From an uncultured Pseudomonadales bacterium (GTDB lineage: Bacteria > Pseudomonadota > Gammaproteobacteria > Pseudomonadales > Azotimanducaceae), in the NCBI GenBank assembly GCA_937775265.1, contig CALKBV010000011.1, positions 124,001 through 188,000 on the forward strand: DNA of 64,000 nucleotides, in the 5' to 3' direction. The translations under genes and the position numbers were made by a program. This document shows positions 8,653 through 16,350 of the stretch, in pieces. The notes beneath the pieces are model-generated. The model searched no databases, was not told where the DNA came from, and saw only the letters and a list, made by a program, of their open reading frames with translations. Each line of letters starts with the position of its first letter. Position 1 is the first letter of the stretch.

Positions 8653-9047
8653 TGGGGATTAATGAGATGTCAGGGTTGATCCCAGTGACCGCGCTGTATG
8701 TCGGTTTGCATGCTTTACTGGCTGTCGTACTCGCGAATTTTGTCCTGTATGCCCGGTTGCGGACGGGTAAGGTACCTGCCTGGCAACCTGATGCCGCACT
8801 GCGCGTGCAAGCAAACTTTATTGAAAATGTACCGATTGCGTTATTGCTGCTATTGGTTCTTGAGATCCAGGGTGCCTCGCAACTTCTGTTGCACGGGTTT
8901 GGTTTGTCACTTTTTGTCCTGCGACTTTTGCACGCTTACGGGCTGGGGACTTATCCGGGCGCAAACTATCCCAGGTTGATAGGCGCGCAGGGGACCTTTG
9001 TGCTGATTGCTGTCATGGCTATTGGTTGCCTGGGATCGGCCCTCTAG
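8652..9047 (+). CDS. MAPEG family membrane protein
   Basis: This 131-residue, four-helix protein has the MAPEG pattern: LHALLAVVLANFVLYARLRTG, then RVQANFIENVPIALLLLLVLE with the conserved RxxAN..EN..P glutathione-binding motif, and RLLHAYGL near the third helix. Eukaryotic MAPEG proteins are glutathione transferases and peroxidases or leukotriene synthases; bacterial ones are thought to conjugate or reduce hydrophobic electrophiles. It overlaps the preceding small gene by one base (TAATG). It is followed by a 189-base gap with a weak hairpin CCGGG/CCCGG at 9093-9108. Confidence 0.87.
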   Translation: MGINEMSGLIPVTALYVGLHALLAVVLANFVLYARLRTGKVPAWQPDAALRVQANFIENVPIALLLLLVLEIQGASQLLLHGFGLSLFVLRLLHAYGLGTYPGANYPRLIGAQGTFVLIAVMAIGCLGSAL

Positions 9048-9176
9048 CGCCAGGGAATCTCTGATGGGGGGCGGTGTGCCGCGCCACTTTCTCCGGGTTG
9101 AATCCCGGCTTGAAAAATCACCGATGTAGACCAGGTTCCTGATTTTCTCAATAAAGGTTCTCTTTTTGCAAAAAAC

Positions 9177-9198
9177 GTGGTTTTTCTTACTATCCTCT
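9177..9198 (+). repeat. Direct repeat copy 1 flanking the broken membrane gene
   Basis: This 22-base copy ends TTCTTACTATCCTCT. A second copy at 9918-9940 differs by a single inserted base. The two copies bracket the frameshifted membrane gene at 9237-9784 and lie about 740 bases apart. Confidence 0.5.
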
Positions 9199-9236
9199 AG
9201 CAGTTTTGGCAGATCATTTAACCGAGAGTCTGTTCG

Positions 9237-9784
9237 TTGAGCCCCGAACAAATCGCTAATTATTTTATGTTCTCTGGAGAAATCATTGTTGGTCTACTGG
9301 CTTTCCAGGGCATTGCCACGACCTTCGTATTTGGAAGAAAAGGAACTTGGTCCTATTTGGATTTATGGCTTTTTACTTGGATGATATTCAACAACGTGTG
9401 TGCCATTTCCTTATGTTTGTTTCCGATTTATCAGCTAATTCATCTGGGGGCTGAACGACAATTCTGGGAGAATTGTTTTTACTTTGGATCCTTTGTGATC
9501 TTTTTGACTGCGATGATTTTCCTGTACACCCAACACAAAATTACAAAAAGGAAGGATGTTGATGTAACCGTCGAGAACGAAGCCGATTCAAAGCTACAAG
9601 GGCTGTTTCAAAAAATCTATTTCTAACGGTGTTCCTCCCACTAATCCTTCCCTTTGCATATAGCCTGGGGTGGGTAAACCTGGAATTTATTATCTTTGTC
9701 GTCTGTATCGCCCCGCGGCTTTGGTGCGCGGTGACCTTCAGTAACTTCTTTTTACTGATTCATAATTCACTGCGAATCATCTAA
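9237..9784 (+). pseudogene. Small multi-pass membrane protein gene broken by a frameshift
   Basis: The first frame (9237-9626, TTG start) encodes 129 residues with three hydrophobic helices (IIVGLLAFQGIATTFVF, LWLFTWMIFNNVCAISLCLF and FGSFVIFLTAMIFLYT). It then runs into an unrelated tail KLQGLFQKIYF. A different frame from about 9590 to the TAA at 9782-9784 continues as ATRAVSKNLFLTVFLPLILP with a further helix EFIIFVVCIAPRLWCAV, exactly the kind of sequence expected next. One missing base near 9585-9600 would join them into about 182 residues. This is either a real lesion or a sequencing error. The family is not recognised. Confidence 0.6.
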
Positions 9785-9917
9785 TAAAAGACTGTCCCAA
9801 GTTTGAGCAGAATTTCTTTGGTTTCACGTTTTCTTTATCGGCCCATTGGGTAACCTGGACTTAGGCATAGCGATTGCAGTCCCAACCCGCAAAGCGTGGA
9901 AACGGGGTAAACGATGG

Positions 9918-9940
9918 GTGGTTTGTTCTTACTATCCTCT
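9918..9940 (+). repeat. Direct repeat copy 2 flanking the broken membrane gene
   Basis: This 23-base copy, matching the repeat at 9177-9198 with one inserted base, lies in the gap after the broken membrane gene and overlaps no gene. Together the pair may mark an insertion or recombination scar. Confidence 0.5.
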
Positions 9941-9997
9941 GGATTCGTCCGCTCACAGGGCTGCGCATCAGCGAAATGCGGCCACCAGGATGCCGAT

Positions 9998-11098
9998 CTA
10001 GGTGCACTGCTCTCCCGAGCGAGTTCTCAGCAAGAAAAAGATACCCAGGACAATGCACCCCAACGCATAGGGCAATGAGCCCGTGCGCGACCCCCACGAC
10101 GTCACCCCATCAACAGCGGACAGGTAGTCTGGCAGTGCGTACAACCAAAGCACTAGAAAAACAGCAAGGAATAGCGACAAGTAGGCTTTAGAAAAGGTCA
10201 GCAGCCCCGACATCGAGAATTCAGTTATGCGAGAGAACTTCAGCACGGTAAGCGTTAACGCTGAACCCAGTAAAGCGATAGCGGTGAAGGTCTCCCGCTG
10301 TGTCGTTAACTCAATAGCGAGCAGTTCATACCAAGTGTCCGTGGTTAGCAATACGAAGAAGACTGGCGTTAATAATCCGCCCGCCACCGCTCGCACGCCA
10401 AACAGGATTCGGGAACTGAACCGGCTAAGGCTAATACCCTCTTCGTAGCGGTCAGTCGTCACTAATAGCCGAGTCGCCAAGGTCAACGCGATGGGGCCAA
10501 TGAAGGCGAAACTGACCATACTGGAGACCGGGACCGCGGCTAGCGATCCGTTAAAATTAGGGTAATTCCATAGCCACCAACCGTACTGAGGGCCGTAATG
10601 ATCAAAAACTTCATAAAAAACATGGTGCACTAACCCCACGGCGACCGCACCTGACAGCGCGCCAAAGCGTCCTTCAAACAAACCAGCCTGCTTGACCAAT
10701 ACGAAAGACGAATACATCACTGCAGGGTACAGAGCCAAAATATACAGTGGGGCTCGGCCAAAAAAGAACTGCACCGTAAATTCGTTGTGTATAAAGAATA
10801 AACTGGTCTCATCGCCACCGATTTTTTCGGGGAAATAGACCGGGATTTCCAGCGCCAGCATGAACACTACTGAAGCAAGCCAAAACGCCAAATAGACAAC
10901 GTGACCTTGTTTAAAGCGGGAAACGGCGTGGACCAAGCCCCACAACGCTCCGGTGATGAGTAGTATTTCTATGACGTTCATGGTCCAGTGAGATAGTGCG
11001 AACGGGCTTTTTACAAAGCCCCAGCTTGCGATAGCGTCTGGGTGGAAGCCTCCGAGCTGGTTAGCGAGTTGATCAAAGGTTCGTGCTGTTTCGCTCAC
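9998..11098 (-). CDS. Multi-pass membrane protein of unknown function
   Basis: The protein has 366 residues with about nine hydrophobic helices spread over its length, among them MNVIEILLITGALWGLVHAV, YLAFWLASVVFMLALEIPVY, GALSGAVAVGLVHHVFYEVF and YALGCIVLGIFFLLRT. Charged or His-containing motifs inside membrane regions (GLVHHVFYEVFDHYGPQYGW) suggest a metal or substrate site. The start is GTG and overlaps the TGA of the upstream ferritin-like gene (GTGA), so the two are translationally coupled and probably act together. I do not recognise the family, and there is no transporter or enzyme signature that I can name. Confidence 0.8.
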   Translation of the reverse strand: MSETARTFDQLANQLGGFHPDAIASWGFVKSPFALSHWTMNVIEILLITGALWGLVHAVSRFKQGHVVYLAFWLASVVFMLALEIPVYFPEKIGGDETSLFFIHNEFTVQFFFGRAPLYILALYPAVMYSSFVLVKQAGLFEGRFGALSGAVAVGLVHHVFYEVFDHYGPQYGWWLWNYPNFNGSLAAVPVSSMVSFAFIGPIALTLATRLLVTTDRYEEGISLSRFSSRILFGVRAVAGGLLTPVFFVLLTTDTWYELLAIELTTQRETFTAIALLGSALTLTVLKFSRITEFSMSGLLTFSKAYLSLFLAVFLVLWLYALPDYLSAVDGVTSWGSRTGSLPYALGCIVLGIFFLLRTRSGEQCT

Positions 11099-11931
11099 AT
11101 CTTACTCGGAGTCTTACCATAAATTTGTGACATGTCTCTGCCCGCGCGCCAATGTCCAAGCCACTCATTGTAGTACTCAGGCAGCGGCTGATTAACACTA
11201 TCGTGCCAGGGAAACTGTGATGCAAGCACCCCCAGTGCAGAGCGAAGCTGTGCCCAAATGGGTATCTGCCCAAGAGGATTATCACTATAAGCCTCAACAG
11301 GCACATCCTGCACAATATTCTCAAACTCGAGCTTAATCATGTCGAATAGGCCGCGGGTATGCTTTTGGAAGGCACCTGTATTTCGTATGCGAAACCAATG
11401 ACTATCCACCACGTGGTTATACACATCGTAGGCCGAACTTCGATGCTCAATTTCCTCGCAGAAATGCCAGACAAACAGAGAAGCCACATTGGCATCTCCT
11501 TCACCGAAGAGAGCGCCACGATGATCTAAAATCATACGAAAAAATGGTGTGAAAATAGCTTCCAGACCGCCCGCATAGGCTAAGTGGTACTCTAGTGGGT
11601 ACGACTGGTAAACCTCGTCGTAACTAGCCAGCGTCTTGTCCAGCACCCCTTGCAGTGCTGGGTATTGCGCAATTAAACCGCGTGCATGCTGGTTGTGCTT
11701 TTGTGCGTGGATTGCTTCCTGCCTGCGAAAAGCTACCGCTTCTTCCATCACCGCGGGATCGGCTATTCGCGCCTCAGCATCGCGCATGACACGACACATA
11801 TACTTTTCAAATCCCACCACAAAAAACGTGATTTGGTTCATTAGCACCGAAAAAGCAGGGTTCGCAGGATTCCAGATGAACTCAATCTCATCGATGTCAA
11901 AGTCAATTTGCCGCACAGTTAAGTCCGTCAT
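11095..11931 (-). CDS. Metal-dependent hydrolase family protein (COG3687-type, ferritin-like helices)
   Basis: This protein of about 278 residues is all-helical. It has acidic/His pairs typical of the group: FRRQEAIHAQKHNQ and VWHFCEEIEHRSSAYDVY, spaced like the two halves of a di-iron carboxylate site. The family is annotated as 'predicted metal-dependent hydrolase', but the motifs resemble ferritin-like di-iron proteins, so an oxidase role is possible. The start at 11931 is chosen because AAGGAGGG lies 4 bases upstream; an ATG 45 bases further up lacks such a site. It is coupled to the many-pass membrane gene by a GTGA overlap, which hints at a membrane-associated oxidation step. Confidence 0.82.
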   Translation of the reverse strand: MTDLTVRQIDFDIDEIEFIWNPANPAFSVLMNQITFFVVGFEKYMCRVMRDAEARIADPAVMEEAVAFRRQEAIHAQKHNQHARGLIAQYPALQGVLDKTLASYDEVYQSYPLEYHLAYAGGLEAIFTPFFRMILDHRGALFGEGDANVASLFVWHFCEEIEHRSSAYDVYNHVVDSHWFRIRNTGAFQKHTRGLFDMIKLEFENIVQDVPVEAYSDNPLGQIPIWAQLRSALGVLASQFPWHDSVNQPLPEYYNEWLGHWRAGRDMSQIYGKTPSKM

Positions 11932-11979
11932 CGTTCCCTCCTTGTGGACCTTTACACTACATTGCAAATTAATCAAAGA

Positions 11980-12231
11980 CTAGGAGGAGAATGCCTCATT
12001 CAGCTCGCAAAGATCGATATTCTCGACACCTAACCCCACGCGCTGAAGTGATTTTGGCACCACAAATACAGCGCCAATACCCATTTCGTCTGGCTCACAT
12101 CGAGCGGATTCAAACTCCTTGAAATAACCCAAGGGGGTCACGCCATGTTGCTGAGCTTTCTGGCTACTCATCAGCGGTGACACAGAGGCACAATTACTTA
12201 GCTGAGAAGAATTAACCGCGGTGCCGCTTCC
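11980..12231 (-). pseudogene. Thiolase fragment (internal region only)
   Basis: A stretch of 83 codons between two stops reads clearly as the middle of a thiolase. GTAVNSSQLSNCASVSPLMS matches the NSSQxSDGAS region, CEPDEMGIGAVFVVPKSLQR matches the EPxxMGxGPVxAxPKxL region, and IDLCELNEAF matches the DxxExNEAFA motif. The N-terminal half with the nucleophilic Cys and the C-terminal half with the GHPxGxSG loop are missing. A TAG lies directly upstream (12232-12234). It is a remnant of a deleted gene, bordering the intact ferritin-like gene. Identity is firm; an active product is not possible. Confidence 0.8.
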
Positions 12232-12551
12232 CTACTCTCGAAAAACAGGTTTAAGGGATGCCCCGCCTAGGCCGTGGTCTCTGCTCGACTACACTCATTG
12301 CGATCAACTACGAAGGTGTGCAGTGATTCAGCGTCGTTTTTTCGAATAATTAGAATAGGAATTATAAAGCGTATTTTCCCTTGGTGGCAAAGGGTTAACG
12401 GTTTTGGGTACATAATTTTCGGTGCATAATCAGTATTGATGCGAAAGCAGAAGTACCTGATAAAGCAACCCCGGAGTACGGAAACAGAACACTGCGTTGC
12501 GGCGCTAAAATCACGTAGCATGGCGATAGGCTTTGGCCGCAGCTCCGGGCG
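12232..12551. other. Gap with no intact gene; degraded region
   Basis: About 320 bases lie between the thiolase fragment and the TetR fragment. No start with a ribosome-binding site and no recognisable protein was seen in any frame. It holds the first copy of the dispersed repeat (12369-12394). Its position between two gene remnants suggests an old deletion or rearrangement zone. Confidence 0.4.
12369..12394 (+). repeat. Dispersed intergenic repeat, copy 1
   Basis: The copy starts GCGTATTTTCCCTTG and continues with TGG and AAAGG. It matches the copy at 14324-14349 at all but about two positions over about 26 bases. It can form a small hairpin (CCCTT/AAGGG). Both copies are intergenic and bracket 12.4-14.35 kb. 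Confidence 0.45.
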
Positions 12552-12794
12552 ATGGAGCAGTTAGAGCCTCGTGTGTCAGACCTGATCGAAGATGTTTATG
12601 CCAAATACCTACGGAGTCTGGAGAGAAGGCTCGAAGAGGGAGGCAGTGCCTCGCCACATACTAAAGCACTGTGCTTGATGGCTCTGCTGGAAGGCGAATC
12701 ACTTTTTACCGGCAGCGGTCGACGATGGAAAAGTGACAGAATCGCTGTACGAGAGACAACCCTGAGGTTTATCGATGAAAGATATAGAGTCTAG
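12552..12794 (+). pseudogene. TetR-family C-terminal fragment, DNA-binding domain missing
   Basis: The 80 residues (LEPRVSDLIEDVYAKYLRSL, then KALCLMALLEGESLFTGSGR, then RETTLRFIDERY) look like the ligand-binding C-terminal helices of a TetR/AcrR regulator, including the ALLEGExL segment. No helix-turn-helix precedes them: a TAG lies 11 codons upstream in frame, and the gap before it holds no HTH in any frame I checked. It is probably the tail of a deleted regulator. It might still be translated from the ATG at 12552, but it could not bind DNA. Confidence 0.55.
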
Positions 12795-12805
12795 AAAATA
12801 GCGGT

Positions 12806-13057
12806 ATGCTGATGAAAACTCTAGGGTTTTTGGTGGCCCTGTTAGTGGCTACGCTACCGGTGCAGATCAAGGCTGAGCCGATGTTGTTGTCGCTGAATGC
12901 GGAGCAGTTACGGGATCTCGAGCTCGACGGCATTCCACCCTGGCCGGACGAGATCGTGCTTTCGGATTCTGAAGCTTACGCCTACCTGGATGCGGCTATC
13001 GATGCAGGCTGGCGAGCGGTCGAAGAACAAATCCTCACTAAAAGGAAAGTAGGATGA
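12806..13057 (+). CDS. Small secreted protein, unrecognised
   Basis: The protein has 83 residues. The N-terminus MLMKTLGFLVALLVATLPVQ ending IKA-EP is a clear Sec signal peptide with a likely cleavage after AXA-like IKA. The mature part of about 60 residues is acidic and contains LRDLELDGIPPWPDEIVLSD and AYLDAAIDAGWRAVEEQIL. I know no family. The TGA overlaps the ATG of the next open frame (ATGA at 13054-13057), which carries a good ribosome-binding site, so it may form an operon with the esterase-like gene. Confidence 0.5.
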   Translation: MLMKTLGFLVALLVATLPVQIKAEPMLLSLNAEQLRDLELDGIPPWPDEIVLSDSEAYAYLDAAIDAGWRAVEEQILTKRKVG

Positions 13058-13245
13058 ATGCACTACTCATCAAAGAAGTTGAAGACAACTTCTCAGGTGA
13101 ATCCGGGCCACCGGCGAAGATAGTAAAGGCAGGGGACCCGAGGTCCAAAACGTGGACAGCGGCAAGCTTTCTTAGCCTGGTTAAGCGGGTGGTGGTTAAT
13201 GCTTGCTCCGGGAACTTCGAACTTTACACCTGGGTAACTAATTCT

Positions 13246-14274
13246 ATGAAACGAATTAGCTCTTTTGTTGTCTTTCTGTTTTTGCTTTCGTGCTCCGAGG
13301 TTCCTGAGCTGAAGCAGAACAACAATGTGGAAAATTACACTCTAGAACGAGACATTCGGTGGGCATCGCCAGGCGGGTTTGATCTGACGATGGATATTTA
13401 CACGCCAACTTCAGGTAGGCCTTCTTATCCGGTCGTTGTGATGTTCCATGGCGGCGGTTTTCTGCTAAACGACAAATCGATTATGGATCAATCCGCTGCT
13501 TATTTGGCAACGAACTCAGAATATGTCATATGCAATGTCAACTATCGGCTGCTTTCTGATCGTGACAATACAACGACGCTCAACAACATAGTTGGTGATG
13601 CATTTGGTGCAGTGTTGTGGGTGAAGGATAAAATTGGCAAATATAAAGGTGACAGTGCACGGCTTGCGGTGACCGGGGATAGTGCCGGTGGCCACCTGTC
13701 TGCAATGATCGTTAACATGGGAGCTGAATTGGGTTCTGCAGGCTTTTCGCTGAATTCACTCCGGTTCCTACCATCCTATCTTCCAGACGGAGAATCTGCT
13801 GAGGAGGTCGCTATGCGGAATGGTCTAGAGGTACAGGCGGCAATCCTCAGTTATCCATATGACTTTTACGCAGGTGCGGTCGAGGGATTTGAGAATGTCA
13901 CAAACCCCTTGTGGCTGGTTAAAGGCGCTATCGGTAGGGGTGTTTTTGGTGATCAGTTTAACCTTCTTGAGCATCATGAAATGTACAAAGCCGTTTCGCC
14001 GATCGACAATATCCCGCTGTCATCAGCGCGCCAGCTTCCGCCACAGTTACTCATCGTGGGAAGTGAAGACCCCTTGGTCTCGCCAGCGTCGGTCAAGGCC
14101 TACGATGGTGCACTGCAAGCGGCAGGTCATTCAACACGATATTGGGAATATGTCGGGAAATCCCATGCCTTTCTCGATTCAGGGTCAAACATGATGCTTG
14201 GATCAAGTTTCGAGGTAGATGCACCACCCGCGCTTGATGTCATGATTGAATTTCTCGATGGGGTTTTCTATTGA
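13246..14274 (+). CDS. Alpha/beta hydrolase lipoprotein (HSL/carboxylesterase-like)
   Basis: The protein has about 342 residues. MKRISSFVVFLFLLSC is a lipoprotein signal peptide with lipobox LLSC. The fold shows the oxyanion motif MFHGGGF, the nucleophile elbow GDSAGG, the acid loop VGSEDPLVSP and the catalytic His in GKSHAFLDSG. This suits an esterase of the hormone-sensitive-lipase type held on the membrane, acting on short acyl or feruloyl-type esters. The frame is open back to an ATG at 13054 with a strong ribosome-binding site overlapping the previous gene, which would add 64 residues of no recognisable kind before the signal peptide; I prefer 13246 because of the lipobox. Confidence 0.82.
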   Translation: MKRISSFVVFLFLLSCSEVPELKQNNNVENYTLERDIRWASPGGFDLTMDIYTPTSGRPSYPVVVMFHGGGFLLNDKSIMDQSAAYLATNSEYVICNVNYRLLSDRDNTTTLNNIVGDAFGAVLWVKDKIGKYKGDSARLAVTGDSAGGHLSAMIVNMGAELGSAGFSLNSLRFLPSYLPDGESAEEVAMRNGLEVQAAILSYPYDFYAGAVEGFENVTNPLWLVKGAIGRGVFGDQFNLLEHHEMYKAVSPIDNIPLSSARQLPPQLLIVGSEDPLVSPASVKAYDGALQAAGHSTRYWEYVGKSHAFLDSGSNMMLGSSFEVDAPPALDVMIEFLDGVFY

Positions 14275-14323
14275 TTGCCTAATAATTAGTTTCAACTAAG
14301 CGCTGGTAGGCTAAAAGGTAGGA

Positions 14324-14349
14324 GCGTATTTTCCCTTGATGGGAAAGGT
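14324..14349 (+). repeat. Dispersed intergenic repeat, copy 2
   Basis: This copy of the 12369 repeat again starts GCGTATTTTCCCTTG and here forms a better hairpin (TTTCCC/GGGAAA). It lies 50 bases after the esterase-like gene. Confidence 0.45.
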
Positions 14350-14410
14350 ATCTTCATAGATTAGATTTTCATGTCGCGCAGGGTGATCTTTGTCTATTAG
14401 GTGATTCGCC

Positions 14411-14454
14411 ATGTTTAATAGATGTTTAATAGATGTTTAATAGATGTTTAAAGA
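14411..14454. repeat. 11-bp tandem repeat, about four copies
   Basis: ATGTTTAATAG repeats at 14411, 14422 and 14433, with a fourth diverged copy (ATGTTTAAAGA) at 14444. It lies in the gap between two converging genes, 17 bases before the stop of the barrel gene. It is AT-rich and non-coding and could vary in copy number by slippage. Confidence 0.85.
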
Positions 14455-14471
14455 GTGCATGTTTCCTGGGT

Positions 14472-15653
14472 TCAAAAATAGTACCTGATACTTGTAAAAA
14501 GTGTATCAGGGTTAGGCCCGTATTCTGATTGGAAATCCGGTAGACCGGCTTCCGTAAGAGAGAAGTCGTCGCCAGAGAAGTGGTAATAGCCGAAGTCCAT
14601 GTAGAAATTCTCGGCGATGTTGTACTCCGCAGAAAGAGATAAAAATGCAGAATTATCGTCAAGATTGTAGATGGCCTGTGTTGCAACAAACCAAAGTGGT
14701 GAAAGCTGGATCGTGAAACTTGGCATAATATAGTTCTCACCTAGCAAAAATACGCCGCCTCGTTGGTACGGTTTAGAACCAAGGTTGGAAAGATAATCAT
14801 TATGATCGCCACTGCCGGCGCCGTTGTAGTGAAATTCAATCTGCGCGAAGGTGTTTTCACTGAACGAGTAGTCCACGCCTGTAGAGAGCCTGAGGTAGTT
14901 CTCGTCGCCGTTGACGTAGGCTGCTTCCAGCCAGAACCCTAGATCCCATAGGGCGGTCTGTAACCCGAAGCCGGTGAGTTGTTGATCTGCGAATTCTATT
15001 AGCGCAAGGTGATAGTCTGCGCCATTATGGTTGGTGCGAAGCTGCAGGAAAGCTGCCGAGTTCTCGCTCTTTGCGTCTTCGCCCAGAACGATTCCGATAT
15101 CGATTTCTCCAAGATCACCCCAGGGGCGCTGAAAGCGCAAAGCATCCACGCCGTTGCGATATTCTGTGTTGAAAGTGCGGACATCAAATGGCAGGAAAAT
15201 GTCTGTCGGATTAATAATCCTCGCCGAGCCAAACGAGATCGCCTGCCTGCCGATGGTAAGGTCACCGGCATCCATCTGAATCTGGAAATTGAGACGGTCC
15301 AGATTCTGGTATAGCTGGGTTTTATTGTCATCATCAAAGAGGTTGGTCTTTGGGTCGGTAAGGCGGTAGCTGTCACCCACCACATTAAAAGTTGGTAGCT
15401 CGGTAGCCAGCGATTTCGAAACAAACACGGGGCTTAGCTCATAATGCAACTGCCAGGTTATACGGCCAGAAAAGCCATCCAGCATGATGCGCGCACTGCT
15501 CTGAGACTGGTAGAGCTTGTCGAACTGGAATACTGGGTTGTCGAGCTCGTCCTGAGCGACCGCGAATGACTTAAGGTATCCAGAAATGTTGATCTCAGCC
15601 AAAGCTGCGGTAGAGACTGCTAGCAGAAATACTGCTGCACCGGTTCGCAACAT
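14472..15653 (-). CDS. Outer-membrane beta-barrel protein (porin-like)
   Basis: The protein has about 393 residues. MLRTGAAVFLLAVSTAALA is a signal peptide, and the mature part is alternating amphipathic strands (for example SARIMLDGFSGRITWQLHYE and LNFQIQMDAGDLTIGRQAIS). It ends with aromatic IRYYF, the usual C-terminal signal for barrel insertion. The region NPTDIFLPFDVRTFNTEYRNG resembles barrel families found next to lipid-export genes. The start at 15653 is chosen because it gives the signal peptide and sits one base after the ATPase stop (TAACATG). It is the last gene of the TetR-led export operon and so is probably the exit channel or acceptor. Confidence 0.82.
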   Translation of the reverse strand: MLRTGAAVFLLAVSTAALAEINISGYLKSFAVAQDELDNPVFQFDKLYQSQSSARIMLDGFSGRITWQLHYELSPVFVSKSLATELPTFNVVGDSYRLTDPKTNLFDDDNKTQLYQNLDRLNFQIQMDAGDLTIGRQAISFGSARIINPTDIFLPFDVRTFNTEYRNGVDALRFQRPWGDLGEIDIGIVLGEDAKSENSAAFLQLRTNHNGADYHLALIEFADQQLTGFGLQTALWDLGFWLEAAYVNGDENYLRLSTGVDYSFSENTFAQIEFHYNGAGSGDHNDYLSNLGSKPYQRGGVFLLGENYIMPSFTIQLSPLWFVATQAIYNLDDNSAFLSLSAEYNIAENFYMDFGYYHFSGDDFSLTEAGLPDFQSEYGPNPDTLFTSIRYYF

Positions 15654-15654
15654 G

Positions 15655-16341
15655 TTACTTGCGCTCGTCTCGTTCAACCTTGCCGTCACGCAAATAAATA
15701 AGCCGGGTAGCGCGGTCCATAATCTTCTCGTCGTGGGTAGAGAACACAAAGGTCATTTTTCGCTTCTGGTTTAGATCCCGCATGACGTCCAAGAGGCTGA
15801 TGCCGGTTTTAGAATCAAGGTTTGCTGTCGGTTCGTCAGCGAGGATAATGTCCGGTTTAGAGGCCATAGCCCTAGCGACTGCGACGCGTTGTTGCTGCCC
15901 GCCGGATAGATGCGAGGGTCTTCTGTCGCCGAGGCCATCCAACTCAACCAACTCCAGCATTTCTTTCACGCGTTTCTTCCTTTCTGCAGCGCTTATGCCC
16001 TGCAGTAACATGATGTACTCGATATTCTCTTCAGCTGATAGGACGGGTATAAGGTTGTAAGCCTGAAAGATGAAACCAATGTGATCGCGACGAAAATCAG
16101 AAAGCTGGTTGCCGCTCATGTCTGCGATATTGCTGCCGGACAACGTAACTGAACCACTGTTTGGTTCGTCCAGGCCACCAATCAGATGCAGTAGTGTCGT
16201 CTTCCCCGAGCCAGATGGGCCAATGATGGCGGTGAACTCACCTTGCTCAATATTAATAGACACATGATCAAGTGCGGTCACCTTCGTTTCTTCGCTGCCA
16301 AACGTGCGACACAGGTCTCTGGTTTCAATTAGATTAGTCAT
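15655..16341 (-). CDS. ABC transporter ATP-binding protein (LolD/MacB type)
   Basis: The protein has 228 residues with all ATPase motifs: Walker A GPSGSGKT (41-48), Q-loop IFQAYNLIP, signature LSGGQQQR, Walker B ILADEPTANLD and H-loop STHD. The length and the LIPVLSAEENI segment after the Q-loop place it with LolD/MacB-type ATPases that drive FtsX-like permeases in mechanotransmission rather than ordinary import. It sits between the permease pair and the barrel gene and closes the inner-membrane complex of this operon. Confidence 0.93.
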   Translation of the reverse strand: MTNLIETRDLCRTFGSEETKVTALDHVSINIEQGEFTAIIGPSGSGKTTLLHLIGGLDEPNSGSVTLSGSNIADMSGNQLSDFRRDHIGFIFQAYNLIPVLSAEENIEYIMLLQGISAAERKKRVKEMLELVELDGLGDRRPSHLSGGQQQRVAVARAMASKPDIILADEPTANLDSKTGISLLDVMRDLNQKRKMTFVFSTHDEKIMDRATRLIYLRDGKVERDERK

Positions 16342-16350
16342 GAATAGATC

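Noticed and set aside
9093-9108. Hairpin CCGGG/CCCGG after the MAPEG gene as a terminator
   Set aside because: Stem is only 5 bp and is not followed by a T run.
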